A DNA stretch of 64,000 bases from assembly GCF_003932715.1 (NCBI RefSeq), contig NZ_CP020700.1, positions 2,626,501 through 2,690,500 of the forward strand. Direction: 5' to 3'. This stretch comes from Streptomyces tsukubensis (GTDB taxonomy: Bacteria; Actinomycetota; Actinomycetes; Streptomycetales; Streptomycetaceae). Positions 36,122-44,864 of this stretch are shown here, piece after piece; position 1 is the first letter of the stretch, and every line of letters begins with the position of its first letter. The translations under genes were made by a program, and so were the position numbers. Under the pieces are notes generated by a model. That model was given only the letters and a program-made list of their open reading frames with translations, did no database searches and had not been told where the DNA came from.

Positions 36122-36977
36122 CCGACTGCTGAACACGCCCCCCGAGCCCGTCGGATCCCCGGAGTCCGCCGGGGATCCGACACCCACCGAGCCCACCGGG
36201 TCCGCTGCCGCCGGGGCGGGGAGGTCCGGAGCGGCCGCCGTCCCCGATCTGATCCGGTTCGACAAGGTCACCAAGCGTTTCGGGGGGCGTACGGTCCTCG
36301 ACTCCCTCGACTTCTCGGTCCACACGGGCAAACACGTCACCCTCATCGGCCCGTCGGGCTCCGGCAAGACCACGATCCTGCGGCTGCTGATGACCCTGGT
36401 GAAACCCGACGAGGGCACCATCACCGTCGGCGGCGAACGGCTCTGGCCGGCCGGGGAGAAGGAGGTCCGGGAGGTCCGCCGGAACATCGGCATGGTGTTC
36501 CAGCAGTTCAACCTCTTCCCGCATATGAAGGTGCTCCGCAACGTCACCGAGGCGCCGGTCCATGTGCTGGGGCTCTCCCGCGACGAGGCGGAGGAGCGCG
36601 GCCGGGAACTGCTGGACCTGGTGGGGCTCGGCGCGTACACGGACAGCTTCCCCGGTCGGCTGTCGGGCGGCCAGCAGCAGCGGGTGGCGATCGCCCGGGC
36701 GCTGGCGATGCGGCCGAAGGTGCTGCTGCTGGACGAGGTCACGTCGGCACTGGACCCGGAACTGGTGGCCGGAATGCTGGACCTGCTGCGGGACATCGCA
36801 CGGAGTACGGACGTCACGATGGTCTGCGTCACCCATGAGATGGGCTTCGCCAAGGACGTCTCGGACTGCGTGATGATGTTCGACGAGGGGCGGGTGCTGG
36901 AGTACGGGCCGCCGGAGAAGATCTTCTCGGCCCCGGAGCACGAACGGACGAAGGAGTTCCTGAGCGCGGTCCTCTGA
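36111..36977 (+). CDS. ehuA: ABC transporter ATPase, EhuA-like
   Basis: The 288-aa ATPase has Walker A GPSGSGKTT (about 79-87), Q-loop MVFQQFNLFPHM, signature LSGGQQQR, Walker B VLLLDEVTSALD and switch His in CVTHEMG. This is the GlnQ/HisP class serving polar amino acids or ectoine. The proposed TTG at 36111 overlaps the ehuD stop; 40 or so low-complexity residues precede the conserved domain, so a later start is possible. It completes the B-C-D-A operon. No strong terminator follows. Confidence 0.9.
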   Translation: MSADRLLNTPPEPVGSPESAGDPTPTEPTGSAAAGAGRSGAAAVPDLIRFDKVTKRFGGRTVLDSLDFSVHTGKHVTLIGPSGSGKTTILRLLMTLVKPDEGTITVGGERLWPAGEKEVREVRRNIGMVFQQFNLFPHMKVLRNVTEAPVHVLGLSRDEAEERGRELLDLVGLGAYTDSFPGRLSGGQQQRVAIARALAMRPKVLLLDEVTSALDPELVAGMLDLLRDIARSTDVTMVCVTHEMGFAKDVSDCVMMFDEGRVLEYGPPEKIFSAPEHERTKEFLSAVL

Positions 36978-37071
36978 ACCGCGGTCCCCTCCGGTCGTAC
37001 CCCCGCCCCACCCGCCCGGGGGTACGCCGGAACGCCCGGCCGAATCTCTCCCCTCCCCACCCCCTGGTTCA

Positions 37072-37088
37072 TGCCAATGGCATATGCC
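37072..37088. promoter_or_regulatory. Two overlapping palindromes upstream of the IclR gene
   Basis: TGCCAATGGCA (37072-37082) and GGCATATGCC (37079-37088) are both perfect palindromes sharing GGCA. They lie in the 240-bp gap between ehuA and the IclR regulator. The arrangement suggests an operator for a dimeric regulator, possibly autoregulation by the IclR protein. Confidence 0.6.
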
Positions 37089-37217
37089 AAAGAGAAGAGC
37101 CGCAGCATACGGGGGTGACAGCACCGGGCATTCCGGCCAACAACCGTGCTTCTGAAGGTTATTGACCGCTATCGTGGTAGGGGAAGCTTGCGGTGACGAC
37201 CTGCTGAGGGGGAGACC

Positions 37218-37979
37218 GTGGCGCTCAGGCCCGAGCCGACCGTTTCATTCCAGTCGGTGCAGTACGCACTGCGTGTGCTCGAAGCCGTCTCCCGGCACAG
37301 CGGCGGGGTCTCGGACGACCAGATCGCCCGGGAGACGGGGCTGCCGACGGTCCATCTGGGGCCGATGCTCGACATGCTGCGCCGCGAGGGCTATCTGGAG
37401 CGGCTCGCCGAGGGCGGCGCCTATGCGATCGGCGACTCCCTGGTGCTGCTGGGTTCGGGCCCGGCGCAGGAGCGGGCGGTCGAGGAGAAGGTCCAGCACA
37501 GCCTGGCCGAACTGCGCGACACGGTCGGCGCCGCGGTGTACGTCAGCCGCTACATCGACGGCGAGGTGCGGGTCACCCAGTACGCGGACGGCCCGCTCAC
37601 CCCCAAGGTCAACGAGTACGTCGACTTCCGCTTCGCGGCGCACGCGAGCGCGATCGGCAAATGCCTGCTCACCCAGCTCGACCCGAACGGCCGCCGGGAA
37701 CACCTCTCCCGGCACAAGATCACCCGCTTCACCTCGCGGACGATCACCAGCGAGCAGCTGCTCTTCTCCAAGCTGGACAGCCAGCCGCCGACGGTCCCGA
37801 TGCTCGACCTCCAGGAGTACGCGGTGGGCACCGTCTGCGCCGCCGTCCCGCTGACGGCGGGCTCCGCGGTGGGCTGTCTGGCGCTCTCCATGCCGGTCGA
37901 GCACGCGCACCGGCTCCGCGCCGCGGCCGACGCGCTGAACCGCAACGCGGCGCCGATGGTCCTGTCGCTCGCGCTCTGA
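37218..37979 (+). CDS. IclR-family transcriptional regulator
   Basis: The 253-aa protein has an N-terminal winged helix (about 10-75, VQYALRVLEAVSRHSGGVSDDQIARETGLPTVHLGPMLDMLRREGYLERL) and a C-terminal IclR effector domain. The latter includes FRFAAHASAIGKCLL (about 135-149) and a GSAVGCLALSMP strand near the end. The GTG at 37218 follows GAGGGGGAG. In IclR proteins the C-terminal domain binds a small carbon compound; the ligand is unknown here. It may regulate the ehu operon upstream or itself. By order it matches the IclR gene next to the chitin-binding protein gene in S. coelicolor. Confidence 0.9.
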   Translation: MALRPEPTVSFQSVQYALRVLEAVSRHSGGVSDDQIARETGLPTVHLGPMLDMLRREGYLERLAEGGAYAIGDSLVLLGSGPAQERAVEEKVQHSLAELRDTVGAAVYVSRYIDGEVRVTQYADGPLTPKVNEYVDFRFAAHASAIGKCLLTQLDPNGRREHLSRHKITRFTSRTITSEQLLFSKLDSQPPTVPMLDLQEYAVGTVCAAVPLTAGSAVGCLALSMPVEHAHRLRAAADALNRNAAPMVLSLAL

Positions 37980-38108
37980 CGGACCGGCCCGGTGGTCGGG
38001 CGCGGGCACCGCGCCCCGGCGGCCGTACGGAGGGCGCGCGGAGGCGCCCCGGTGACCGCCAGATGGTCGGGAGCACCCCCCGGGACCAGGTAGTATTTTT
38101 GTCGTCAG

Positions 38109-38182
38109 GCGCCGCTAGCTCAGTTGGTTAGAGCAGCTGACTCTTAATCAGCGGGTCCGGGGTTCGAGTCCCTGGCGGCGCA
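38109..38182 (+). tRNA. tRNA-Lys (CTT), copy 2
   Basis: The 74 nt are identical to the copies at 26275 and 42932. The acceptor GCGCCGC pairs with GCGGCGC at 38175-38181, and the anticodon is CTT. Upstream, TAGTAT at about 38091-38096 may be its -10 box. Confidence 0.97.
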
Positions 38183-38190
38183 CAGATGAT

Positions 38191-38230
38191 CACCCGAGGC
38201 GTTCCGGTTCCGACCGGGACGCCTCGGGTG
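38191..38230 (+). terminator. Terminator after tRNA-Lys copy 2
   Basis: Arms 38191-38207 and 38214-38230 pair over 17 bp (one G-T) with the loop TTCCGA, followed by TTT. It starts 8 bp after the tRNA. Confidence 0.85.
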
Positions 38231-38385
38231 TTTCCGCGCTCCCTCTCCGTGACGGGCCGCCCGGCGGCGTCCGGCCGGTTTGCGCGGGCACCGGCTCCGG
38301 GTTCTGCTGGAGTGATGGTCGCGCGTCGGCCCGTCCGTCCCCGACCCCGGCCCACCCGCGGCCGGCCCCGATGAGGGAGGCGACG

Positions 38386-38820
38386 ATGACCGCCGAAGAG
38401 AACATGCAGCTGATGCAGAGCCTCGACGATGCGTGGAACGCCCAGGACTGGGACACCTTCGACTCCCGTCACGCTCCGGACACGATCGTGCACTGGCCGG
38501 GGCAGCCGGCGCCGACCCGGGGGCGGCACGACCACCGGGCGGAGGCGATCGCCTTCTTCGCCACCTTTCCCGACAACCACGTGGCCAACCGCCCGTACCA
38601 CGTCCTCATCGGCCTGGGCGACTGGACCTGCTCGGTCGCCCGCTTCACGGGCACGATGACGGGCCCCATGAAGGGCCCGGGCGGGGAGATCCCGCCCACC
38701 GGACGCGCCTTCGCCGTCGACTTCTGCACGGTGGCGCACTGGGTGGACGGAATGATCGTGGAGGAGAACCTCTTCTACGATCTGGTCGGCCTGATGCAGC
38801 AGATCGGCCTCAACGACTGA
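38386..38820 (+). CDS. SnoaL-like / ester cyclase family protein
   Basis: The 144-aa protein has the NTF2-like fold of the SnoaL ester-cyclase group (MQLMQSLDDAWNAQDWDTFDSRHAPDTIVHWPG, FFATFPDNHV, GRAFAVDFCTVAHWVDGMIVEENLFYD). Members include polyketide cyclases and many enzymes of unknown substrate. The ATG at 38386 follows GGGAGG; a GTG or ATG a few codons upstream is less likely. No polyketide genes are near, so the role is unknown. Confidence 0.82.
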   Translation: MTAEENMQLMQSLDDAWNAQDWDTFDSRHAPDTIVHWPGQPAPTRGRHDHRAEAIAFFATFPDNHVANRPYHVLIGLGDWTCSVARFTGTMTGPMKGPGGEIPPTGRAFAVDFCTVAHWVDGMIVEENLFYDLVGLMQQIGLND

Positions 38821-38945
38821 ACGGATCAGTCTTCGACGACCGCACGGCCACGGGCCATGGCCCGGCGGGCCGCCCCGTCCTGGGCAGCCCCGCCGGGCCG
38901 TACCGGTGTCCCGCCGGCCGGATATCCGACCCGGCCGGCGGAACG

Positions 38946-38978
38946 GCGGTCACTCCGGAAGTGCGGTCACTCCGGAAG
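38946..38978. repeat. Two-copy 17-bp tandem repeat
   Basis: GCGGTCACTCCGGAAG occurs at 38946-38961 and again at 38963-38978, in the gap between the convergent SnoaL-like and chitin-binding protein genes. Confidence 0.85.
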
Positions 38979-38998
38979 CGCCGGGCCGGATGCCGCCG

Positions 38999-39583
38999 CT
39001 AGAACTGAACGTCCGAGCAGGCGTAGAACGCGTTCTGCGTGTCGTACACACTCCAGACCGCGACGATCACATGCCGGCCCGAACGGGACGGGATCGTCCC
39101 GGTGTGCGAGAGGGTGTACGGCGGCTGCTGACCGCCGTAGTTGACGGTCAGGAACGGCTGGGACTCCAGAGCGGCGCGGGTGATCTTGGAGTTGGGGTTC
39201 CAGCCGGGCTTGGTGATGAAGTACTTGAAGTCGCTGGTGCGGTGCGGCGCGGTGAAACGCCAGGAGAAGGTGTAGCTGCCCGAGTTGACCCGGGTGGCGG
39301 GCCAGGCACCGCCGCGCGGGTCGTCGAGCTGCGAGAACCGTCCGTTACCGCCCGAGCAGATGGTGCCGTCGGCGGGACCGGAGGACGGGAAGCCCTTGGG
39401 GCCCTCGGCGCTCTGCGGCTCGTACTGGATCGCACCGCAGTTCTGCACCGTGCCGTTGGCACAGAGCTTCTGGCGGCTGATCGGGGATTCGGTGTAGCCG
39501 TGGCTGTTGGCGCTGCCCGTGGCGACGACGGTGGCACCCGTCATCAAAAGGCCGACGGCGGCGGCTGTCATCCTTTTGCGCAT
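38999..39583 (-). CDS. chb: Secreted chitin-active AA10 lytic polysaccharide monooxygenase / chitin-binding protein
   Basis: The 194-aa precursor has a signal peptide (1-27) ending ANS, so the mature protein begins with His28 (HGYTESP). That histidine forms the copper histidine brace with His114 (TAPHRTSDFKYF). Cys pairs C41/C49 and others fit the CBP21/CHB1 family. It cleaves or binds crystalline chitin and helps chitinases. The ATG at 39583 follows TGGAGC. A DasR-like site lies 160 bp upstream. Position and family match the secreted chitin-binding protein of S. coelicolor. Confidence 0.93.
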   Translation of the reverse strand: MRKRMTAAAVGLLMTGATVVATGSANSHGYTESPISRQKLCANGTVQNCGAIQYEPQSAEGPKGFPSSGPADGTICSGGNGRFSQLDDPRGGAWPATRVNSGSYTFSWRFTAPHRTSDFKYFITKPGWNPNSKITRAALESQPFLTVNYGGQQPPYTLSHTGTIPSRSGRHVIVAVWSVYDTQNAFYACSDVQF

Positions 39584-39919
39584 GCTTGCTCCAGAGAACG
39601 TGGGGGAGTTCGAGTGAGCCGTGCTGCACGCGTGCTGTGGGGGGTTTGGTGCGGGAGTGCGTGGTGATGGTGGGGGTGGGGGGCCGCGGGGTGTTCCCGT
39701 GGGGGGAGTTCTGCCGCGAGAGGCGCTCCTTCTGCGCCATGCTAGGTCTAGACCAACACCCAATGTATTGACCAGAGTTCACCCTGTCCAGACCTTGCGA
39801 AACCTTCATTTTCCGGCTCCATGGGGTCTCTGGCCACGGGATACATGCCCCAGCCTCGCCTTCCCCTTCATCACATACAGCGGTACGGCTCCGAGGCCCG
39901 GAGCCACCGGAGGCGGAAC
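39584..39919. other. Upstream region of the chitin-binding protein gene
   Basis: The 336-bp stretch separates the chitin-binding protein gene from the SPFH gene, both on the minus strand. It is AT-richer at 39740-39830 and contains the dre-like palindrome and partial sites. I see no gene in it. Confidence 0.6.
39744..39755. promoter_or_regulatory. DasR-type dre palindrome upstream of chitin-binding protein gene
   Basis: AGGTCTAGACCA contains the exact core GGTCTAGACC. A weaker copy, TGTCCAGACCT, follows at 39785-39795. DasR control of chitin-binding protein genes is known in Streptomyces; binding here is inferred from the sequence. Confidence 0.85.
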
Positions 39920-41173
39920 TCAGCGCTCCAGGGGCGTGGACCGGCCGGTGTAGAACGCCACGGTCAGATCCTTGACAAGGGCCTTGCGCTCGTAGTCGTC
40001 GAGTTCGACCAGACCGCGCGAGGTCAGCCGGGTGACCGTATCGTCCACCGCGTCGACCACCGAGGTCAGCACGGAGTCCCGGTGCCGGGCGTCGATCGCC
40101 GCGACCCGGCGGCGCTGGAGCGCCGCCGCGACCTCGGGGGCGTACTCGACCGCCGTGGGCTGCGCCGAGAAGACCTCGATGCCGGCCGGGGCGCACTCGG
40201 CGGCCAGCAGGCGCGTCAGCGCCCCGCCGACCGCCCCGGCGTCGTACGGTCCGGACTCGCCGCGACCGGCGTCGGCGGGGAGTGCGGCGAGCACCCGGGC
40301 CAGCGACGCCTCGACCCGCCGGGTCAGATACGCCTCGTGGTCCTCGACCCCGAGGACCGCCCGGGCCGTGTCCCGTACCCGCCACACCACCAGCACCACC
40401 GCCCTCAGCGCCGTACCGTCCGCGGTGACCGCGGGCATCGGCTCGCTGCGCCAGTGCCGGAGCCGGACGTCGACGCGGCGCCGCCGCAGCAGCGGGTTCA
40501 CCCACATCAGCCCGGTGCGGCGGACCGTTCCCCGGTACTCGCCGAAGAGGGTGAGGACACTGGCGTGTCCGGCCCGGCCGCGGGCGACGCCGCCGAGGGT
40601 GAAGAGCGCGAGGACCACGCCGAGGACGACCGCGCCCCACAGTTCGGGGCCGATTCCGGGGTACGGGGCGGGTGGCAGGCCGAGCAGCCGGGGCGCGACC
40701 GCGGGCAGCACACCGGTGCTCCACAGCACCAGACCGGTCCCGGCCAGGGCGCAGGCGGCCGCGATCACCCCGGTCCAGCCGGGGAGTGCGGGCCCGGGGC
40801 GTTCGGTGAGCAGGGGGTCGGCGGCCGGGGGCACCGGACGGGGCACGGGGGTACGGGCCGCGGCCGGGGCCACCCGGGGCTGCTCGCCGGTGCCCCGGCG
40901 GCGGGAGACCACGGCCGGACGGAGCGGGGTGGTGCGGACGGCACCGCCGGGGAGGCCACCGGGGCCCGGGTGTCCGCGGCCGATCCCTGTGCCCCCTGCG
41001 AGCCCGCCGGTGCTGACGGCGCCGTTGCCGTTGCCGTTGGCGTCATCGTCGTCGTCGCGGAAGAGCAGGTGGACCGGGATCGCGGTGGTCGTCTCCTGGC
41101 CGATGACCGGGGTGTGTGGGGCGTGCGGTGCGCCGGGGCCCTCCGGCTCCGACGTGGTGGTGCTGGTGCTCAT
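39920..41173 (-). CDS. SPFH/band-7 domain membrane protein
   Basis: The 417-aa protein has a disordered N-terminus (about 1-130) with a run of five Asp and an NGNGNG repeat. Two hydrophobic helices follow (about 133-152 and 175-197), then an SPFH domain (GEYRGTVRRTGLMWVNPLLRRRRVDVRLRHWRS to the C-terminus). SPFH proteins organise membrane microdomains or protease complexes. The ATG at 41173 gives MSTSTTTSEPEG; an upstream extension in frame is low-complexity. It lies downstream of the NlpC/P60 gene on the same strand, 79 bp away, and could be co-transcribed. Confidence 0.86.
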   Translation of the reverse strand: MSTSTTTSEPEGPGAPHAPHTPVIGQETTTAIPVHLLFRDDDDDANGNGNGAVSTGGLAGGTGIGRGHPGPGGLPGGAVRTTPLRPAVVSRRRGTGEQPRVAPAAARTPVPRPVPPAADPLLTERPGPALPGWTGVIAAACALAGTGLVLWSTGVLPAVAPRLLGLPPAPYPGIGPELWGAVVLGVVLALFTLGGVARGRAGHASVLTLFGEYRGTVRRTGLMWVNPLLRRRRVDVRLRHWRSEPMPAVTADGTALRAVVLVVWRVRDTARAVLGVEDHEAYLTRRVEASLARVLAALPADAGRGESGPYDAGAVGGALTRLLAAECAPAGIEVFSAQPTAVEYAPEVAAALQRRRVAAIDARHRDSVLTSVVDAVDDTVTRLTSRGLVELDDYERKALVKDLTVAFYTGRSTPLER

Positions 41174-41252
41174 CGGTGCTGCCGCCTCCGCTGCTGGAGT
41201 GGTACGGGGCTGCCGCCTCCGTTGCTGATGGGTACGGGTCCGGGCGGGCCGG

Positions 41253-42758
41253 TCAGGCCTTGGCGGGCGCCGGGGCGAAGAGCCGCCGCCAGGTCTCGGG
41301 CCCGGGGTAGCCGTCGGCGTCCGCGCCGCGCCAGCCCTGGGCCAGCTGGAACGCCTCCACATTGCGCCGGTCCGCCTCGCCCCACACCGGGCCGGGCCCC
41401 TTGGTGTAGTGGCGGCCGAAGCCGCGCGCGACCAGCTGTTTGCCGAGCCGGGTGACGTCCGGACTGGACACTCCGGGCCGGAAGACCCCGAAGCCCGGGA
41501 AGGGCGGGACGGCGGGGGCCTGGCCGGGCGAAGGGGCGGCGACGGGGGTCGCGGGCTCCGGTTTCGCGGGCGCCGCGGCGGGCGCGGGCACGGCGGCCGG
41601 GATGTTCTTCCCCTTGCCGGTGACGAGCAGCTTCCAGGTGTGGGCGCCGGGCAGGCCGTCGGCCGCGGTCCCGCGCCAGCCCTGGGCGAGCTGGAACGCC
41701 TGGGTCGCCTTGCGGTCGGCCTCGCCCCACACCGGGCCGGGCCCCTTGGTGTAGAACCGCTTGCCGCCGCGCTTGACGAGCATCTGCCCGAGCCTCGTCA
41801 CATGCGCGTTGTTCGCGCCGGGGCCGAAGGAGCGGGCGCCGGGAAAGGCGTCGGCGGCGGGCGGCGCGGGCGTAGTCGGTGCGGGCGGCGTGGTGGGAGT
41901 GGTGGGTGTGGCGGGAGCCGGGGGTGTGGGCGGCGTGGTGGGCGTGGCGGGCTCCGCCGGTTCCTCCGGGGCGGTGGCGCTGGTGACGCCCTTGTACCGG
42001 TAGGCGAGGTACTTGTCGGAGTTGTTCCAGTACGCCATGGGCGTGGTCTGCCGCCGGGTGGCGGGCTTGGTCTGCTCGTACGCCGTGTACGACTCATGCG
42101 TGTAGTCGGTCCAGCCGCCGAAGAGCGTGACGTGCGAGCCCTTGGTCGGATTGGCCGGATTGTGGAACAGGAGGATGTCCCCGGGCTGGAGCTCCTCCCT
42201 TTTGATCTCCGTGGCGAACTGGGCGAGGCTGCCGGTCCATTCGTTGGTGGTCAGCCCCCAGGCCATGGACACATAGCCCGAGCAGTCCTGGCGGTAGCCG
42301 TCGGTCCAGTACGTGGACATGCTGTACGGGACCTCGGCCTCCACCCAGACCTTGGCCCGGTTGATGATCTCCGCCCGGGTGGTAGCGGGGGTGACGGGCG
42401 CGGCCGGTTTCCCGGCCGGTCCGGGCAGCGGACGTCCGTGGAGCTCGCCCCGCCCGCCCTGTTCGTTGTCCGGTTCGGTGCTCGTCGCGGTCTCGGGGGC
42501 GTCCGCCGTACGCGCCGCGGCGGACAGGCCCGGGACGCCCGCCGATCCGGCCCGTACATCCGCTGCGGAATCGGCGGCCGCGGGCTGTGCCGCTCCCCCG
42601 CCCAGGACCACGCCCGCCGCCGTGACCAGCACGAGCGCCCGGCGGCAGCCATGGGCCGCGGGGTGTTCCCCGGCCGCGAGCGCCCGGCGCTGGAGGACGC
42701 ACCCGGGACAGTCGCAGTCGGGAGCGGGTTCGTACTCCTCGAATACCGGCACCGCCAT
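41253..42758 (-). CDS. Secreted NlpC/P60-like peptidoglycan protein with two C-terminal binding domains
   Basis: The 501-aa protein begins with a short cytoplasmic-looking part containing CDCPGC (15-20), then a hydrophobic segment (about 40-56). The NlpC/P60-like hydrolase domain (about 128-245) has Cys159 in QDCSGYVSMAW and His209 in GSHVTLFGGW. A Pro/Thr linker leads to two peptidoglycan-binding domains (about 312-380 and 432-497), which are near copies (FYTKGPGPVWGEADRKA and HYTKGPGPVWGEADRRN). Their DNA shares a 36-bp identical stretch (41374-41409 and 41719-41754). It probably cleaves or remodels cell wall. Confidence 0.86.
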   Translation of the reverse strand: MAVPVFEEYEPAPDCDCPGCVLQRRALAAGEHPAAHGCRRALVLVTAAGVVLGGGAAQPAAADSAADVRAGSAGVPGLSAAARTADAPETATSTEPDNEQGGRGELHGRPLPGPAGKPAAPVTPATTRAEIINRAKVWVEAEVPYSMSTYWTDGYRQDCSGYVSMAWGLTTNEWTGSLAQFATEIKREELQPGDILLFHNPANPTKGSHVTLFGGWTDYTHESYTAYEQTKPATRRQTTPMAYWNNSDKYLAYRYKGVTSATAPEEPAEPATPTTPPTPPAPATPTTPTTPPAPTTPAPPAADAFPGARSFGPGANNAHVTRLGQMLVKRGGKRFYTKGPGPVWGEADRKATQAFQLAQGWRGTAADGLPGAHTWKLLVTGKGKNIPAAVPAPAAAPAKPEPATPVAAPSPGQAPAVPPFPGFGVFRPGVSSPDVTRLGKQLVARGFGRHYTKGPGPVWGEADRRNVEAFQLAQGWRGADADGYPGPETWRRLFAPAPAKA

Positions 42759-42931
42759 GGCTGGCCCCTCCGTGCGTGGCTGAATCGTGATGTCCGTGAC
42801 CGGGTACGGCTGAGTGCAGTCTGACCCATAAAAGGGACAAAACGAACATCCGACAGGCCGGGGGCGATCAGATGGGCGGGATATTGGTCCGGAGCACCCT
42901 CGCGGGTCCGGTAGAGTTTTCCCGTCAGCAA

Positions 42932-43005
42932 GCGCCGCTAGCTCAGTTGGTTAGAGCAGCTGACTCTTAATCAGCGGGTCCGGGGTTCGAGTCCCTGGCG
43001 GCGCA
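42932..43005 (+). tRNA. tRNA-Lys (CTT), copy 3
   Basis: The 74 nt are identical to the copies at 26275 and 38109, with anticodon CTT and acceptor GCGCCGC/GCGGCGC. A TAGAGT box lies about 20 bp upstream. Confidence 0.97.
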
Positions 43006-43012
43006 CGCGATA

Positions 43013-43043
43013 CAAGGCCCTTCGCCATCGGCGGGGGGCCTTG
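43013..43043 (+). terminator. Terminator after tRNA-Lys copy 3
   Basis: Arms 43013-43026 and 43030-43043 pair over 14 bp (two G-T pairs) with a 3-nt loop, followed by TTGCTGT. It starts 8 bp after the tRNA. Confidence 0.8.
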
Positions 43044-43129
43044 TTGCTGTCCGATGCCCGCATCGCCCGGGGGCTCGTCCGGGGCTGAAAATCGCCGTTG
43101 GACGGGGACCGTACCCCCGTCGGGCCGCT

Positions 43130-43591
43130 TCAGTGACGCGCCGGACGGCCGCCGCTCTCCGCCCGCCGCCGCCGGTGCGTTCCCCGTACGGCGACGACGA
43201 CCGCGGCCACCCCCGCGAGCACCAGCCCGATCACGGTATGTGCCGTACCGGGCCCGGCGCTCTCGGCGGCGGGCCCGTCGACCGCAGTCTCGACCGGCCC
43301 GGCGCCGTCACCGCTGCCCGTACTGCCGGTGCTTTCGGTGCTGCCGGTGCTGTTGGTACGGGCTCCGCCGTCCGACGCACCGCGCGCCTCGACGAGCACC
43401 GCGGGGTCGGGCCCCGCCCGGGGCGTGAGCAGCGAGGGCACCATCGGCGCGGCGGCCGGGATCCCCGCTCGTACCGACTCCTGCCCGGAACCGGCGGCGG
43501 GCTCCGCGGGCGCCAGGACCAGGGCGGCCGGCGCAGCGGCCAGGACTGCGGCGACCCCGGCCGTACGGAGTGCGATCGCTGCTGCACGCAT
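43130..43591 (-). CDS. Small exported protein with C-terminal membrane anchor
   Basis: The 153-aa protein has a signal peptide (MRAAAIALRTAGVAAVLAAAPAALVLA), an Ala/Gly/Ser/Thr-rich middle with STGSTESTGSTGSG, and a C-terminal hydrophobic helix (about 115-135) followed by RGTHRRRR. The shape is that of a wall- or membrane-anchored surface protein, but no LPxTG or LAxTG precedes the helix. GGAGG lies well placed before the ATG at 43591. The family is unknown. Confidence 0.72.
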   Translation of the reverse strand: MRAAAIALRTAGVAAVLAAAPAALVLAPAEPAAGSGQESVRAGIPAAAPMVPSLLTPRAGPDPAVLVEARGASDGGARTNSTGSTESTGSTGSGDGAGPVETAVDGPAAESAGPGTAHTVIGLVLAGVAAVVVAVRGTHRRRRAESGGRPARH

Positions 43592-43749
43592 CGTGACACC
43601 TCCTGCTGGCCACAGCGTCACGCGTTCCGCGGTGTCCCGCATCCGCAGCGTCGGCGCCCTGCCCCCGTACCCCGCTCTGACGTGCCACGACGCCGAAGGA
43701 GGCCCAGGTGTTCGGGTGACGGGCCGCCGCGGTCGCGGAAGGCTCAGGC

Positions 43750-44529
43750 TCAGATGCGGTCGACGAGATCCGCGATGGAGTCGACGATCGTCGACGGCCG
43801 GAAGGGGTAGCGGTCGATATCGGCGGGGGTCGTGACACCGGTCAGCACCAGGAAGGTCTCCATACCCGCCTCCAGACCCGCCAGGACGTCCGTGTCCATC
43901 CGGTCACCGATCATGGCGCTGGTCTCGGAGTGGGCGCCGATGGCGTTCAGCCCGGTCCGCATCATCAGGGGGTTCGGCTTGCCCGCGAAGTACGGGTCCT
44001 TGCCGGTCGCCTTGGTGATCAGCGCGGCGACCGAACCGGTCGCCGGGAGCGGGCCCTCGGTGGAGGGTCCGGTCTCGTCGGGGTTGGTGCAGATGAACCG
44101 GGCCCCGCCGTTGATCAGCCGGATCGCCTTGGTGAGCGCCTCGAAGGAGTACGTCCGGGTCTCGCCGAGGACCACGTAGTCCGGGTCGTGGTCGGTGAGG
44201 ACGTACCCGATGTCGTGCAGCGCGGTGGTCAGACCGGCCTCGCCGATGACGTACGCCGTACCGCCGGGCCGCTGGTCGTCGAGGAACTGCGAGGTGGCCA
44301 GCGCGGACGTCCAGATGTTCTCCACCGGCACGTCGAGCCCCATCCGCGCGAGGCGGGCGTGCAGATCACGGGCGGTGTAGATGGAGTTGTTCGTCAGCAC
44401 CAGGAACGGCTTCCCGGTGTCCCGCAGCTTGCGGATGAAGGCGTCGGCGCCGGGGATCGGCACGCCTTCGTGGATCAGGACACCGTCCATGTCGGTAAGC
44501 CAGGATTCGATCGGCTTGCGCTCTGCCAT
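43750..44529 (-). CDS. HAD-superfamily IIA phosphatase (NagD-like)
   Basis: The 259-aa enzyme has motif I WLTDMDGVLIHEG (Asp13 nucleophile, Asp15), motif II VLTNNS, the C2-type cap (about 80-180), Lys in GKPNPLMM and motif III MIGDRMDTDV. This is the NagD/4-nitrophenyl phosphatase group, acting on nucleotide or sugar phosphates such as UMP or GMP. I chose the ATG at 44529; a TTG codon immediately before it is also possible. The name NagD reflects the E. coli nag operon and does not prove a role in GlcNAc use. Confidence 0.9.
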   Translation of the reverse strand: MAERKPIESWLTDMDGVLIHEGVPIPGADAFIRKLRDTGKPFLVLTNNSIYTARDLHARLARMGLDVPVENIWTSALATSQFLDDQRPGGTAYVIGEAGLTTALHDIGYVLTDHDPDYVVLGETRTYSFEALTKAIRLINGGARFICTNPDETGPSTEGPLPATGSVAALITKATGKDPYFAGKPNPLMMRTGLNAIGAHSETSAMIGDRMDTDVLAGLEAGMETFLVLTGVTTPADIDRYPFRPSTIVDSIADLVDRI

Positions 44530-44864
44530 CAAGGGGGCTCCTGCCGTGCTTGGGGCGTACGGGGGCGGGCCCGGACCCAGGGCCGGGCCGGCGGCCGGGC
44601 GGGGATCCGGGTCCCGTACGCGAGGTGCGGGATGCCGGAGGCACGGCTCTGTGGTCCCCCGACCCCGACAGCCTAGTCAGCCTCCGGCCTGCTGTTCGAG
44701 CCCTGATCATCCGCCGGTTGTCCGGCCGCCACCGGCGGGCCGCCGGAAACAGCCCCGGTCACGGACGTACCCGGACCGGGCCGGGGTCACGGCGCGGCCA
44801 TACGGGCTCGGTTGCCTTCCGGCGGCCGGGGGCGGGCCGGGATCACGGCCCGGCTTCTGTCCGG

